Shown here: piece by piece, positions 49,258 to 58,138 of the stretch
Layout: each line of letters opens with the position of its first letter
How positions within the stretch are numbered: the stretch's first letter is position 1
Assembly (NCBI GenBank): GCA_963169195.1
Contig: CAUJDN010000128.1
Location: forward strand, 28,440 to 92,439
Length of the DNA stretch: 64,000 bases
Reading direction: 5' to 3'
Source of the DNA: Acidobacteriota bacterium
GTDB taxonomy: Bacteria; Acidobacteriota; Vicinamibacteria; Vicinamibacterales; UBA2999
Notes under the pieces: model-generated
What the model was told of the DNA's origin: nothing
Database searches by the model: none
What the model saw: the letters and a program-made list of their open reading frames with translations, nothing else
Program-made: the position numbers and the translations under genes

Positions 49258-50514
49258 TCACCGCTTGAGGTTGAGGGTTTCGAGCAGCAGCTCGTCGGTC
49301 ACGGTGATGCTCTTCGAGTTGGCCTGGTAGCCGCGCTGCGCGAGGATCATCTGCGTGAATTCCTGCGCGATGTCCACGTTCGACTGCTCGACCGCGCCTC
49401 CGGTCAGCGAGCCGCGCCCGCCCGTCCCGGCGATGCCGATGCTGGCCAGGCCCGACGCTGCGCTCTCGCCGAAGCGGTTCGAGCCGAGCTTGGTCAGGCC
49501 CTGCGGGTTGTTGAAGTTGGCCACGGCGAGCTGCCCGACGACGATGGTGGCGCCGGTGCCGAACGTGGCGAGGATTTCGCCGCCGCTGTTGATGCCGATG
49601 GCCGTGACCGACCCGGCGGCCGAGCCGTTCTGGGTGCTCGACGAGGTCGCCGACGGGCTGCCGAAGCCCGTGAGCGAGGCCACACCGTTGGCGTCCACGA
49701 GATCCCAGGTGAAGGGGGTCGGCGCGGCGCCATTGGCCCACGCCGGTCCGGCGATCACCACATCGGCGATGCCCCCGCCGTTCACCTGCGAGAGCCGCCC
49801 CTGTGCATCGAAGGCCAGCGTGCCGTTGCCGATCGAGAAGGGCGTGCCCGCGGTCCCGCCCGTGATCTCGTCGCCGGGGACGGTGATGTCGTAACCCCAG
49901 GCACCGGCGCCCGTCTTGGTGTAGGTGATGGTGGCCACGTGCGGCTGGCCCAGCGAGTCGTAGATCTGCACGGCGCTGCTGAAGGTGGCGCCCACGTCGG
50001 CGCCGGCGTCCAGGTTCGTGGTGGTGCCGAAGAGCGTGGTGACGACGGGAGGCCGCAGCACGCCCGGTGGCAGCACGATCTCGCCGGGCGTCCCCGTCGT
50101 GTCGACGCGCCCGGTGGCCGCGTCGATGGTCGTGTAGCCCAGTACGGGCTGTCCATCCGGCGTGACGAGGGTACCGTTGGCGTCGAAGGTGAAGTCGCCC
50201 GCCCGCGTGTAGGAGCGCGAGGCGGGGCCGCCGATCACGAAGAATCCGTCACCCTGGATGGCGACGTTGGTGGCGATGCCCGTCGTTTCGACGCCGCCCT
50301 GCCGGAAGTTGGGCGAGATCGATCCGGTCGTGACGCCCAGCCCGACCTGCATGGGATTCATGCTCGTGCCGCCGACCGACTGGCTCACGAGGTCCATGAA
50401 CTGGACGGTGCTCGCCTTGAAGCCGATGGTATTGAGGTTCGCGAGGTTGTTGCCGATGACGTTCAGCTTCTGCTGGTTGGCATAGAGCCCGGACAGGCTG
50501 GTGGAGAACCCCAT
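49258..50514 (-). CDS. flgE: Flagellar hook protein FlgE
   Basis: The 418-residue protein has FSTSLSGLYANQQKLNVIGN and NLANLNTIGFKASTVQFMDL at the N-terminus, NVAIQGDGFFVIGG, a long D1/D2 region (VQIYDSLGQPHVATITYTKT), and the end SNVDIAQEFTQMILAQRGYQ with SITVTDELLLETLNLKR. It forms the hook. It overlaps flgD by one base. Confidence 0.97.
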   Translation of the reverse strand: MGFSTSLSGLYANQQKLNVIGNNLANLNTIGFKASTVQFMDLVSQSVGGTSMNPMQVGLGVTTGSISPNFRQGGVETTGIATNVAIQGDGFFVIGGPASRSYTRAGDFTFDANGTLVTPDGQPVLGYTTIDAATGRVDTTGTPGEIVLPPGVLRPPVVTTLFGTTTNLDAGADVGATFSSAVQIYDSLGQPHVATITYTKTGAGAWGYDITVPGDEITGGTAGTPFSIGNGTLAFDAQGRLSQVNGGGIADVVIAGPAWANGAAPTPFTWDLVDANGVASLTGFGSPSATSSSTQNGSAAGSVTAIGINSGGEILATFGTGATIVVGQLAVANFNNPQGLTKLGSNRFGESAASGLASIGIAGTGGRGSLTGGAVEQSNVDIAQEFTQMILAQRGYQANSKSITVTDELLLETLNLKR

Positions 50515-50774
50515 TACCGCACCTCCGAATCGGCAGCCAGGAAGATGCCGGCGATCACGTCGAGCTTGGCGTTCATCGCCTGGAGCTGCTCGAGCGTGCT
50601 GAACTGGGCCAGCTGGGCGAGGAACTCACCGTCGGCCTGAGGCTGGGTGGGATCCTGGTGCTGCAGCTGCGTGAGGAGGAGCTTCATGAAGGCGTCCTGT
50701 CCAAGCGGGTTCCCGTGCTCGACGGCGCCGGGTCCGCTCGTGCCCCCGGAGCTGGTCAACTGGTCGATGGTCAT
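50514..50774 (-). CDS. flgD: Minimal hook-cap protein FlgD
   Basis: Only 86 residues long, the protein keeps the N-terminal FlgD part (QDAFMKLLLTQLQHQDPTQP, EFLAQLAQFSTLEQLQAMN). The Tudor- and Ig-like domains of the usual 220-residue FlgD are absent, and the stop is followed directly by flgE. It may still scaffold the hook, as short FlgD forms do in other bacteria. Confidence 0.9.
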   Translation of the reverse strand: MTIDQLTSSGGTSGPGAVEHGNPLGQDAFMKLLLTQLQHQDPTQPQADGEFLAQLAQFSTLEQLQAMNAKLDVIAGIFLAADSEVR

Positions 50775-50817
50775 CGTGTTCCTTTCGTGAAGCCGTTACC
50801 GGCGCCCGCCTGTTGCG

Positions 50818-51273
50818 TCAGGGCTCGTCCCCGGGCCCTGTCCGGTGACGCAGCGTCGCGAGTTCGTTCATCTCGCCGAGCTCGCGGCGTCGGGCCTCGA
50901 GCTGGTGGCGATGCCACGCCCGGTCGCGCAGCCGCTCGAGGGCGCGGCGTCGCTGGTAGGCGATCTGGACCTCGGCGGTCGCGCGGCCGGCGGCCTCGGC
51001 CGATGCCGCCGCCGCCTGCCGGCCCGCGTCCGCCTCGAGCCGCTTCCTGGCTATCCAACTTTGGTGCCACCGGAGATGGCCACCATCGGCGCCGTCCCGG
51101 CAGGCGTCCACCGAGGCCGCCGCGGCGCGATCGGCGGTCTCCGCGGCGGCACGGGCCTGCAGTTCCGCGCGACGGCGTGCCGTCTCGGCGGCGGCCAGGC
51201 GCTGGCGCGCCGCGTCCTCCTGCGTGCGGCGCATCAGCAGGGCCGCGGCGGCGCGGAAGCGGAACGGGCGCAT
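50818..51273 (-). CDS. fliJ: FliJ-like export chaperone
   Basis: The 151-residue protein starts at ATG 51273, 5 bp after fliI. It begins RPFRFRAAAALLMRRTQEDAARQRLAAAE and is one long coiled coil with many Ala, Arg and Glu, as FliJ is. FliJ links the FliI ATPase to FlhA. The call rests on shape and place after fliI. Confidence 0.8.
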   Translation of the reverse strand: MRPFRFRAAAALLMRRTQEDAARQRLAAAETARRRAELQARAAAETADRAAAASVDACRDGADGGHLRWHQSWIARKRLEADAGRQAAAASAEAAGRATAEVQIAYQRRRALERLRDRAWHRHQLEARRRELGEMNELATLRHRTGPGDEP

Positions 51274-51278
51274 CGGCG

Positions 51279-52637
51279 TCAGAGCGCCTCGAGGGCCCTG
51301 ATGGCGTCGGCGAGGCCGACGATGGTGTCGGCCGGTTGACACAGGAACCGGGCGACCGCTTCCCGATGGTCGAGCGCCGCGTCGATTCGGGGGTTGCTCC
51401 CCCGCACGTAGGCGCCGACGTTGACGAGGTCCTCGCTCTCGCGCAGCGTGGCCAGCCACTCGCGCACCTGCCCGGCCCGGGTGCGATGCTCGACGCCGGT
51501 GATGTCGGGCATGGTTCGGCTGACGCTGGACAGGATGTCGATGGCGGGGTAGTGATTGCGTGCCGCCAGGTCGCGCGACAGCACGTAGTGGCCGTCGAGG
51601 ATGCCGCGGACGGCGTCGGCGATCGGCTCGTTGGTGTCGTCGCCCTCGACGAGCACCGAGTAGATGCCGGTGATGCTGCCGCGGCCGCGCACGCTGCCGG
51701 CACGCTCGAGCAGCCCGGGGAGCAGGGCGAACACCGAAGGCGGATAGCCCTTCGCGGTGGGCGGCTCCCCCGCCGCCAGGCCCACCTCGCGCTGCGCCAT
51801 GGCGAAGCGTGTCACCGAATCCATCATCAGCAGCACGTTGCGCCCGCGATCGCGGAAGTACTCGGCCAGGGCCGTGGCGCCATAGGCGGCCCGGAGCCGC
51901 ACGAGCGGAGGGCTGTCCGACGTCGACACCACCACGACCGCGCTCTCGAGGCCACGTGGGCCGAGGTCGTGTTCGAGAAAGCTCCGGACCTCGCGGCCCC
52001 GCTCGCCGACCAGCGCCAGCACGACGACCTCCGCCTCGGTGCCGCGTGCCATCATGCCGAGTAGCGTGCTCTTGCCGACGCCGCTGCCGCCGAAGAGGCC
52101 CACGCGCTGGCCACGGCCGAGTGTGAGCAGGCTGTCGATGGCGCGAACGCCGGTCCCGATAGGGGCGACGACGGGCTCGCGATCGAGCGGATTCATCGCC
52201 GGCGGGCGCAGCGGCGCCAGGTCGGTCACCCGGAGCGGGCCCTTGCCGTCCAGGGGGTGTCCGAGGCCGTCGATGACGCGGCCGAGGAGGGCCTCGCCGG
52301 CTGGCATCGACGGGATGCCGCCTCGCGCGACGATGCGGTCGCCGGGCTGGATCCCTGACGTGTCTCCCAGCGGCACCGAGAGAAGGCGTCCCTCGCGGAA
52401 GCCGACAATCTCGACCGGAACGGGTCGGCCGTGCGCGCGGCGCACTTCGCACACGTCGCCGATCCGCGCCTGGGGCCCGATCGACTCGACCAGCAGGCCG
52501 ACCACGCGGCTGACCTGGCCCTGGACCGGCGCCGGATCCGCCCGCTGGAGCAGGTCGAAGTACGCCGCGAAGTCGAGCGGGCACGCCCGATCAACGGCCA
52601 CCGAGCGCCTCGGCTCCCGGCGGGACATCGCCGTCAT
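51279..52637 (-). CDS. fliI: Flagellum-specific ATPase FliI
   Basis: The 452-residue protein starts at ATG 52637 (GGGAAG upstream). It has the F1-type ATPase motifs: LFGGSGVGKSTLLGMMARG (Walker A), ALVGERGREVRSFLE, NVLLMMDSVTRFAMAQREVG (Walker B), YPPSVFALLPGLLERAG and GSITGIYSVLVEGDD. It powers export of flagellar proteins. It overlaps fliH by 47 bp. Confidence 0.97.
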   Translation of the reverse strand: MTAMSRREPRRSVAVDRACPLDFAAYFDLLQRADPAPVQGQVSRVVGLLVESIGPQARIGDVCEVRRAHGRPVPVEIVGFREGRLLSVPLGDTSGIQPGDRIVARGGIPSMPAGEALLGRVIDGLGHPLDGKGPLRVTDLAPLRPPAMNPLDREPVVAPIGTGVRAIDSLLTLGRGQRVGLFGGSGVGKSTLLGMMARGTEAEVVVLALVGERGREVRSFLEHDLGPRGLESAVVVVSTSDSPPLVRLRAAYGATALAEYFRDRGRNVLLMMDSVTRFAMAQREVGLAAGEPPTAKGYPPSVFALLPGLLERAGSVRGRGSITGIYSVLVEGDDTNEPIADAVRGILDGHYVLSRDLAARNHYPAIDILSSVSRTMPDITGVEHRTRAGQVREWLATLRESEDLVNVGAYVRGSNPRIDAALDHREAVARFLCQPADTIVGLADAIRALEAL

Positions 52638-53253
52638 GGCTTCCCAGCAGCGCGGTCGCAATCTCCTGGATCTGCGCGTCGATCCCGACGTCGATCACGC
52701 CGAAGTCGGACCGCACGAGACAGCCGCCGCGCCGGACCATCGGGTCGGCGACGATCGTGGTGGTGCCGTCGCCGGAGGCGGCTGCGGCCGAGTCGCGCAC
52801 GACCGCCGCGTAGTCGTCGGGGTGCAGCCGGATGGTGGCCGACGCGGTCTGCCCGAGCCGATCGAGCGCGACGCGGCCCATGGCCGCGACGAGGTCGCGG
52901 TCGATCGAGACCTCACGGTGGACGATGCGGCGGGCGATGGCCAGCGCCAGTTGCACGATCTGACGCTCGGCCTTCTGCAGCAGGTCCGTCCGGAGCGTGC
53001 GGATCTCGTCCACGGTGTCGGCCAGGCGGCGCACCACCGCGTCACCGCGGGCGGCGGCCGCCTCGGCGCCGGCGCGCTCGCCCTGGGCGTAGCCCTTCAT
53101 GAAGGCCTCGCGCTCGACCTGCGCGGCGTCGATCACGGGCGGTGCCACCACGACGGGTGCCGGGCTGGCCGCCCGTGGAGCCGGCGCCGTGCCGTTCCAG
53201 TCGTAGGGCCGGACCTCGGATGGATGGGCCAGCCGCCGGGCCCTAGACGACAT
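52591..53253 (-). CDS. fliH: Flagellar assembly protein FliH
   Basis: The 220-residue protein has a central coiled part with G-x3-G repeats (FMKGYAQGERAGAEAAAARG) and the C-terminal FliH/V-ATPase-E-like domain (IVQLALAIARRIVHREVSID, RVALDRLGQTASATIRLHPDD, DFGVIDVGIDAQIQEI). It binds and restrains FliI. It overlaps fliG by 11 bp. Confidence 0.93.
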   Translation of the reverse strand: MSSRARRLAHPSEVRPYDWNGTAPAPRAASPAPVVVAPPVIDAAQVEREAFMKGYAQGERAGAEAAAARGDAVVRRLADTVDEIRTLRTDLLQKAERQIVQLALAIARRIVHREVSIDRDLVAAMGRVALDRLGQTASATIRLHPDDYAAVVRDSAAAASGDGTTTIVADPMVRRGGCLVRSDFGVIDVGIDAQIQEIATALLGSHDGDVPPGAEALGGR

Positions 53254-54265
53254 ACGGCTCGCCGGCTCCCACGCCGGTGGTGATGAGACCCTCTTCCTCG
53301 AGCTTGCGCGCGATCGCCACGATCTCCTGCTGCGCCTTCTCGACGTCGCGCAGGCGCACGGCGCCCATGATGTCCATCTCCTCCTTGATCAGCTCGGCCG
53401 CACGCTTCGACATGTTGCTGAAGAAGTGCTGGCGAATCTCCTCGCTGGCGCCCTTGAGGGCCACGGTCAGCGTCTTCTTCTCGGCGCGGTTGACCAGCTC
53501 GCGGATGCCCGTGTCCTCGACGGTCGCCAGGTCGTCGAAGACGAACATCAGGTTGCGGATCTGCACGGCCAGGTCGGGCAGATCCGACTCGATGCGCTCG
53601 AGCGTGGCCTGGCTGACGCCGCGGTCCAGCCGGTTGAACAGCTCGGCCACCGAGCGCACGCCGCCGTGCTGCTCACGCGACGGGCCGCCCAGCGACTTCA
53701 GGCGCTGGTCGATGACGCTCGAGATGCAGCCGATGACGTCGGGCGACACGTCATCGATGCTGGCCATGCGGACCAGCACGTCCGAACGCATCTCGTCGGG
53801 CAGCTGCGAGACGATCTGCGCCGCACTGCCGGTGTCGAGGTGCGCGAGGACCAGCGCGATGGTCTGCGGGTGCTCGCCCAGGATGAACTTCGAGAGCTGC
53901 TGCGCGCTGGCCTTCTCGAGGGTCTGGAAGCCGGCGCGCGTCTGGAAGGACCGGAGCACGCGTTCGAGGACACGGCGCGAACTGTCGGCCCCGAGCGACT
54001 TCGACACCACTCGCCGCGCGTAGTCGACGCCGCCGAGCGCGACGCTGTCGGCCACCTTCGCCATCTCGTCGAACTCGAGCAGGACGGTCTCGCCGACGTC
54101 GGGCGCCACCTGCCCCGCGGCGGCGATCTCACGTGCGATGCTCTCGACCTCGTGCTCTTCGAGATGGCGCATCAGCCGGCTCGAGTGCTCCTCGCCGAGC
54201 GCCATCATGACGATGGCGGCCTTGCGGGCGCCGGTGAGGGGCTTGGGCGTGTTCACGACGGCCAT
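53243..54265 (-). CDS. fliG: Flagellar motor switch protein FliG
   Basis: The 340-residue protein shows LTGARKAAIVMMALGEEHSS, the MFXF-type armadillo part (EHPQTIALVLAHLDTGSAAQIV) and the C-terminal torque domain (LMFVFDDLATVEDTGIRELV, KTLTVALKGASEEIRQHFFS, NMSKRAAELIKEEMDIMGAV) with the charged residues that meet MotA. It lies 3 bp after fliF. Confidence 0.98.
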   Translation of the reverse strand: MAVVNTPKPLTGARKAAIVMMALGEEHSSRLMRHLEEHEVESIAREIAAAGQVAPDVGETVLLEFDEMAKVADSVALGGVDYARRVVSKSLGADSSRRVLERVLRSFQTRAGFQTLEKASAQQLSKFILGEHPQTIALVLAHLDTGSAAQIVSQLPDEMRSDVLVRMASIDDVSPDVIGCISSVIDQRLKSLGGPSREQHGGVRSVAELFNRLDRGVSQATLERIESDLPDLAVQIRNLMFVFDDLATVEDTGIRELVNRAEKKTLTVALKGASEEIRQHFFSNMSKRAAELIKEEMDIMGAVRLRDVEKAQQEIVAIARKLEEEGLITTGVGAGEPYVV

Positions 54266-54268
54266 GGA

Positions 54269-55921
54269 TTACCTGCCGTTCTCCTCGGCCAGCCACGTGC
54301 GGACCAGGCGGGCCAGGTCTTCGGGCTGTTCCTCGGCGCGCCGCGCGATTCGCTTGGCGAGCACCGGCAGCCGCCGCGCGTCGGGGGACTCGGGCAACGC
54401 GTCGAGCTCGGCCTCGATGGCATGCTCCATCTCGGCCACGGTCCGGGGCCCCTGGCCGAGCGCACCCGTGCCCGCCGCCTGCAGTGCGGGTGGCGGCAAA
54501 ACCGCGCGCATGATGGGCCTGAGGACCGCGAAGAGGGCGACCAGCGCGATGGCGACGACCGCGACAACCCGGAGAATCTGGGGCGCGTAGGGGGCGACCT
54601 GTCGGGGCAGCTCGACCCAGATGGGCCCCGGCGGCGGCTCTTCAGCGATCGACTGATCGCCGAAGGCGATGTTCTCGACGGTGAGCTGGTCCCCGCGCGA
54701 GGGGTCGAGCCCCACGGCGGCCGCGACGAGCCGCTGCACGCGCTCGATGTCCTCGGGGCTGCGCGGCTTGCTCGACACCTGCGTTCGGCCCGAGCCGTCG
54801 GTCGCCGCCGCCCGCTCGTCGTCGAGGATCACGGCCACGGAGAGACGCGACAGCCGGCCCTGGGGCACGATGGTGTGCCGCGTGAGCTTGCTGACCTCGT
54901 AGTTGGTCGTCTCGGTGGTGCGCGCCCCGGGCGGCGCGGCGGCCAGCACCGGCGTCGCCGGGCCGGCGGGGGCGGTGGACGCCGCGGGCGGAGCGTTGGC
55001 GCGGGCGCCGGCGATGCCGCCGGTGACCGTCGATGCGGTGCCCTCGCTCGAGGCCTGGCGGCTGCGCACCACGGTGGTGGGATCCCAGCGCTCCTCGGTC
55101 TCTTCCTGCGACTCGATGTCGAGCTTGGCCGACACGTTGACCCGCACGTGCCCCGGGCCGACGACCGGCTCGAGCAGCGCCACGACCCGCGCGGCGAGAT
55201 CGCGCTCGACGCGCTGCTGCCGCTCGAGCGACGCGCCCGTGGCCTCCTCCGCCTCGGCCTGCCCCTGCGACAGCGGACGACCGAACGTGTCGACGATGAC
55301 CACCGCCTCGGGCCTCAGCGACTCCACGCTGGCGGCCACCAGCCCCGCGATGCCGTTCACCGTCGCCGCCGACAGCGGCTTGTTGGTGCGCAGCTTCAGC
55401 ACGACGGAGGCCTTGGCCTCCTGCGTGCTGGCCGCGAAGAGCGAGTCGCGTGCGAGCGCAATGTGCACGCGCGCGCTGGCCACCTCGGTGATGGTGCCAA
55501 TCGTCCGCGCCAGCTCACCCTCGAGGCCCCGCCGGTAGTTCACGTGCTCGAGGAACTCGGTGGTGCCGAAGGCCGTGCGGTCGAAGATCTCGAAGCCGAT
55601 GCGGCCCGTCGTCGGCAGGCCCTGTGAGGCCAGGTCGAGGCGCAGTTCGTCCACGCGCTCGGACGGCACCCGGATGGCCCGGCCGCCGTCCTCCAGCACG
55701 TAGGGAACCTCCTGGCCCTTGAGCCGCGCCGTCACGGTCGCGGCCGACTCGGCGTCGAGGTCCGAGTACAGCAGCACGTAACTGGGGGCGTTCACCACAT
55801 ACGCCGAGCCGGCGACCAGGCCGACGACCGCCACGAAGACGGCGACGAGCGTCGCGATCTGCCGCGGCGGGAGAGTCGAGGTCAGGCGTTTGACGTGCGC
55901 GAGCAGCTGGTCGGGAGTCAC
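54269..55921 (-). CDS. fliF: Flagellar MS-ring protein FliF
   Basis: The 550-residue protein has two membrane segments (IATLVAVFVAVVGLVAGSAYV near residue 25 and ILRVVAVVAIALVALFAVLR near 460) and ring-building motifs between them: YSDLDAESAATVTARLK, VPYVLEDGGRAIRVPSERVD, RRGLEGELARTIGTITEVAS, ARVHIALARDSLF, NYEVSKLTRHTIVPQGRL. The C-terminal tail binds FliG. Confidence 0.97.
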   Translation of the reverse strand: MTPDQLLAHVKRLTSTLPPRQIATLVAVFVAVVGLVAGSAYVVNAPSYVLLYSDLDAESAATVTARLKGQEVPYVLEDGGRAIRVPSERVDELRLDLASQGLPTTGRIGFEIFDRTAFGTTEFLEHVNYRRGLEGELARTIGTITEVASARVHIALARDSLFAASTQEAKASVVLKLRTNKPLSAATVNGIAGLVAASVESLRPEAVVIVDTFGRPLSQGQAEAEEATGASLERQQRVERDLAARVVALLEPVVGPGHVRVNVSAKLDIESQEETEERWDPTTVVRSRQASSEGTASTVTGGIAGARANAPPAASTAPAGPATPVLAAAPPGARTTETTNYEVSKLTRHTIVPQGRLSRLSVAVILDDERAAATDGSGRTQVSSKPRSPEDIERVQRLVAAAVGLDPSRGDQLTVENIAFGDQSIAEEPPPGPIWVELPRQVAPYAPQILRVVAVVAIALVALFAVLRPIMRAVLPPPALQAAGTGALGQGPRTVAEMEHAIEAELDALPESPDARRLPVLAKRIARRAEEQPEDLARLVRTWLAEENGR

Positions 55922-55958
55922 GGGTCAGGGGTCAGAGGCCAGGGCCGGGGGTCAGCGA

Positions 55959-56279
55959 TCAGATGGGCATGCGCATGATGTCCTGGTACGCCTGCACCAG
56001 CTTGTTGCGCACCTGAACGGTGAGCTGCAGCGTCGATTCGGCACGCTGCAGCGCGATCATCGCCTCGTGCACGTCGCCGGTCCCGCGCACCATGTTGGCG
56101 ATGGCGTCGTTGGCCTCGCCCGCGGTGCGGTCCACCTTCGCCAGCACGCCGACGAGCGAGTCGGTGAACGAGCCGGAGCCGGCCTCCGCAGCGCCGCCGG
56201 CCGCCGGTTCGGCCGGCCGCGATCCCGCGCGCCTGGCGCCGACGAGCACGGAGGACGTGGACACGGGATCGATCGGCAT
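55959..56279 (-). CDS. fliE: Flagellar hook-basal body complex protein FliE
   Basis: The 106-residue protein ends with the FliE signature: DVHEAMIALQRAESTLQLTV and QVRNKLVQAYQDIMRMPI. It joins the MS ring to the rod. It stands between flgC and fliF. Confidence 0.95.
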   Translation of the reverse strand: MPIDPVSTSSVLVGARRAGSRPAEPAAGGAAEAGSGSFTDSLVGVLAKVDRTAGEANDAIANMVRGTGDVHEAMIALQRAESTLQLTVQVRNKLVQAYQDIMRMPI

Positions 56280-56282
56280 GGC

Positions 56283-56714
56283 TTAGCGTCCGAGCTCCAG
56301 GGCCCGCTGTACGGTGTCGCGGATGAGCCCGATGGCCGTCAGGCTGGCCTGATAGGCACGCGCGGCGCCCAGCATGTTGACCATCTCTTCGGGCACGTCG
56401 ACGTTCGGGATCGCGACGAAGCCCTCCGCGTCCGCGTCGGGATGCGACGGCTCGTAGCGGCGACGGAAGGGTTCGGTGTCTTCGATCACGCCCGCCACCC
56501 TGACGCCCACCGCGCCCTCCGCACGGCCCAGCGCCTGCGCGAAGGTCTCGGCCGGCTGGGACGCCAGGACAATGTCGCGCCGGCGATAGGGCTGGCCGTC
56601 CGGCCCGCGCGTGGACTCGGCATTGGCGATGTTCGACACCGCGACCTCGATGCGCGCCCGCTGGGCGTTGAGCGCGCTGGCGCTGGCGTCGATGGCGGCG
56701 TGCAGGCTGGGCAT
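56283..56714 (-). CDS. flgC: Proximal rod protein FlgC
   Basis: The 143-residue protein starts at ATG 56714, 2 bp after flgB. It has HAAIDASASALNAQRARIEV, NIANAESTRGPDGQPYRRRD and the C-terminus IPNVDVPEEMVNMLGAARAYQ with ALELGR, all typical of FlgC. Confidence 0.96.
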   Translation of the reverse strand: MPSLHAAIDASASALNAQRARIEVAVSNIANAESTRGPDGQPYRRRDIVLASQPAETFAQALGRAEGAVGVRVAGVIEDTEPFRRRYEPSHPDADAEGFVAIPNVDVPEEMVNMLGAARAYQASLTAIGLIRDTVQRALELGR

Positions 56715-56716
56715 GA

Positions 56717-57112
56717 TCAGCGACCCTCGTTGATGGCGTAGCGGACCAGGCGAAACTTGGCGGCCAGCGCCGTCTGTGCCGCGCTGAACTCGCCCGAGGC
56801 CCTCGTCATGTCCAGGAGTTCGCGATCGAGCTGAACGGTATTGCCGTCGCGGCGGGCTCCCAACCCCTCTACCTCGGACTCGGTTCCGGCGGGCTGGGCG
56901 ACGCCGCCGAGATGACCCGGGCTCGTGCGCGCCGGTGCCACCGTGGCCTGCAGTTCGCTGTCGAGCACGTCGCCGAACGTGACGGCGCGCGCCTTGTAGC
57001 CCGGGGTGTCCAGGTTGGCCAGGTTGCCCGCGGCGACGGATTGACGCTGGACGGCGTTGCTCATCTGGCGCCCAAGTGCCGCGAGAATCGCTCGATCGGT
57101 GATCTCGTTCAC
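56717..57112 (-). CDS. flgB: Proximal rod protein FlgB
   Basis: The 131-residue protein is placed at GTG 57112, which keeps the full N-terminal helix (ITDRAILAALGRQMSNAVQR) before AAGNLANLDTPGYKARAVTF. A GTG at 57127 lies inside the -12 promoter region, so it is less likely; ATG 57064 would lose the helix. The C-terminal end is ASGEFSAAQTALAAKFRLVRYAI. It is the first gene of the basal-body operon. Confidence 0.93.
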   Translation of the reverse strand: MNEITDRAILAALGRQMSNAVQRQSVAAGNLANLDTPGYKARAVTFGDVLDSELQATVAPARTSPGHLGGVAQPAGTESEVEGLGARRDGNTVQLDRELLDMTRASGEFSAAQTALAAKFRLVRYAINEGR

Positions 57113-57127
57113 GACACCCGACGCCAC

Positions 57128-57143
57128 AGCAAGAGCGATGCCG
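57128..57143 (-). promoter_or_regulatory. Sigma54 (-24/-12) promoter of the flgB operon
   Basis: The minus strand reads CGGCATCGCTCTTGCT, with GG and GC 12 bases apart and a perfect TTGCT. Transcription is predicted near 57117, only about 5 bases before the GTG at 57112. The rest of the gap to 57297 shows no gene. Confidence 0.6.
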
Positions 57144-57297
57144 GGATGGGATCGAGCCGAGCCCAGGGTGCAATCGCGCAGGGTGCAGAAAGCGGGGAAT
57201 GTGTCGATTGGGGAGAGAGAAACCGTGCGGTGGCACGGGGGCGAGGGGGGCGACTCGGGTGGTCTCGCGGGATGGACGGGTGCCGCCCGGCCGACAC

Positions 57298-57864
57298 TCA
57301 GCGTCGAATGCGCGACCCTGGGGCGGTTACGCCGACCGCCGTCTCGATGCGGGCCAGCGCCAGTTCGATGGCGGCGAGGCGCGCCTCGATGTCCGCCAGC
57401 GGCGGTGTGCCCCGATCGGAGGCCTGCGGCTGGGCCGCAGCCAGCCGGCGGTTCTCCAGCTCGAGCGAGGCGCGGTCGGCGACGCGCTGAAGAATGACTT
57501 CGAGCTGGCCCAGCGCGAAGGGCTTGGGCAGGTAGTCGTAGGCACCACCCCGCACGGCCATGATGGCTGACTCGAGCGACGCATAGCCCGTCACGACGAC
57601 CACGTAACAGGAGGCGTTCACGCGCCGGGCGGCCTCGAGCACCGCGAAACCGTCAGCGCCCGGCAGGTTCACGTCCGTGACCACCATTCCGTAACGACCG
57701 GACGAGCGTTCGAGCTCCGCGATGGCAGCACGACCGTCGTGTGCCGACGTCACCGCCATCCCCCGTCCCTGGAAGAACGACACGATCAGCTCGCGAACGT
57801 CGTCGTCGTCGTCCACGACCATGACGTCCCAGGTGAGGCGCAGTTGGTGGGAACGGGGCAGCAT
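57298..57864 (-). CDS. Receiver-only response regulator
   Basis: The 188-residue protein is one receiver domain (VMVVDDDDDVRELI acidic pocket, VVTDVNLPGADGF with the phosphoryl aspartate, VVVVTGYAS, YLPKPF lysine) followed by about 55 helical residues ending at IETAVGVTAPGSRIRR. The receiver resembles that of NtrC-type regulators, including ENRRL after it, but no AAA+ or DNA-binding domain follows. It is transcribed from a sigma28-type promoter and stands head to head with the sigma54 activator gene. It may compete for phosphate from the same kinase. ATG 57822 is another possible start. Confidence 0.85.
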   Translation of the reverse strand: MLPRSHQLRLTWDVMVVDDDDDVRELIVSFFQGRGMAVTSAHDGRAAIAELERSSGRYGMVVTDVNLPGADGFAVLEAARRVNASCYVVVVTGYASLESAIMAVRGGAYDYLPKPFALGQLEVILQRVADRASLELENRRLAAAQPQASDRGTPPLADIEARLAAIELALARIETAVGVTAPGSRIRR

Positions 57865-57885
57865 GGTGGCAACAGTCCCACGTTG

Positions 57886-57912
57886 ATATCGGCCGAACCA
57901 TACTGAACTTCA
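57886..57912 (-). promoter_or_regulatory. Sigma28 (FliA) promoter of the receiver-only gene
   Basis: The minus strand reads TGAAGTTC-N11-GCCGATAT: 6 of 8 and 7 of 8 matches to TAAAGTTT-N11-GCCGATAA with the exact spacing. It is the best sigma28 match in the window. The predicted start is about 15 bases before the ATG. Confidence 0.7.
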
Positions 57913-58011
57913 GGTGGCCCGGCGGGTTCCGATCGGCACCCATGAAGGGCCGGTCGCGTCAGTACGCCATCATCGCGATGCCAAAAACGTAATCGAGAGG
58001 AGAAGGGCGCC

Positions 58012-58092
58012 ATGAACTTGTCACGGACCCGCCAATTTCTTGGCAGTCGACGCCCCCGGTCCCGGCGGCCTGTCTCCCGTCGGGGCACGTGA
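58012..58092 (+). CDS. Possible 26-residue arginine-rich peptide
   Basis: An ATG at 58012 follows AGGAGAAGG at fitting distance and opens a frame of 26 codons with nine or so arginines (RTRQFLGSRRPRSRR). It ends 29 bases before the sigma54 element of the activator gene. It could be a leader peptide or a chance frame. Confidence 0.25.
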   Translation: MNLSRTRQFLGSRRPRSRRPVSRRGT

Positions 58093-58121
58093 CAGCACGC
58101 GATTGCACACCGGCGACCGGG

Positions 58122-58138
58122 CTGGCCCGTCCCTTGCT
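58122..58138 (+). promoter_or_regulatory. Sigma54 (-24/-12) promoter of the activator gene
   Basis: CTGGCCCGTCCCTTGCT has one mismatch (C for A) to TGGCACG-N4-TTGCT. The predicted start near 58149 gives a 56-base leader. The gene encodes a sigma54 activator, so it may switch on itself. Confidence 0.65.

Noticed and set aside
57231..57246. TGGCACGGGGGCGAGG as a plus-strand sigma54 promoter
   Set aside because: The -24 box is perfect but the -12 position lacks TTGC, and no plus-strand gene follows.
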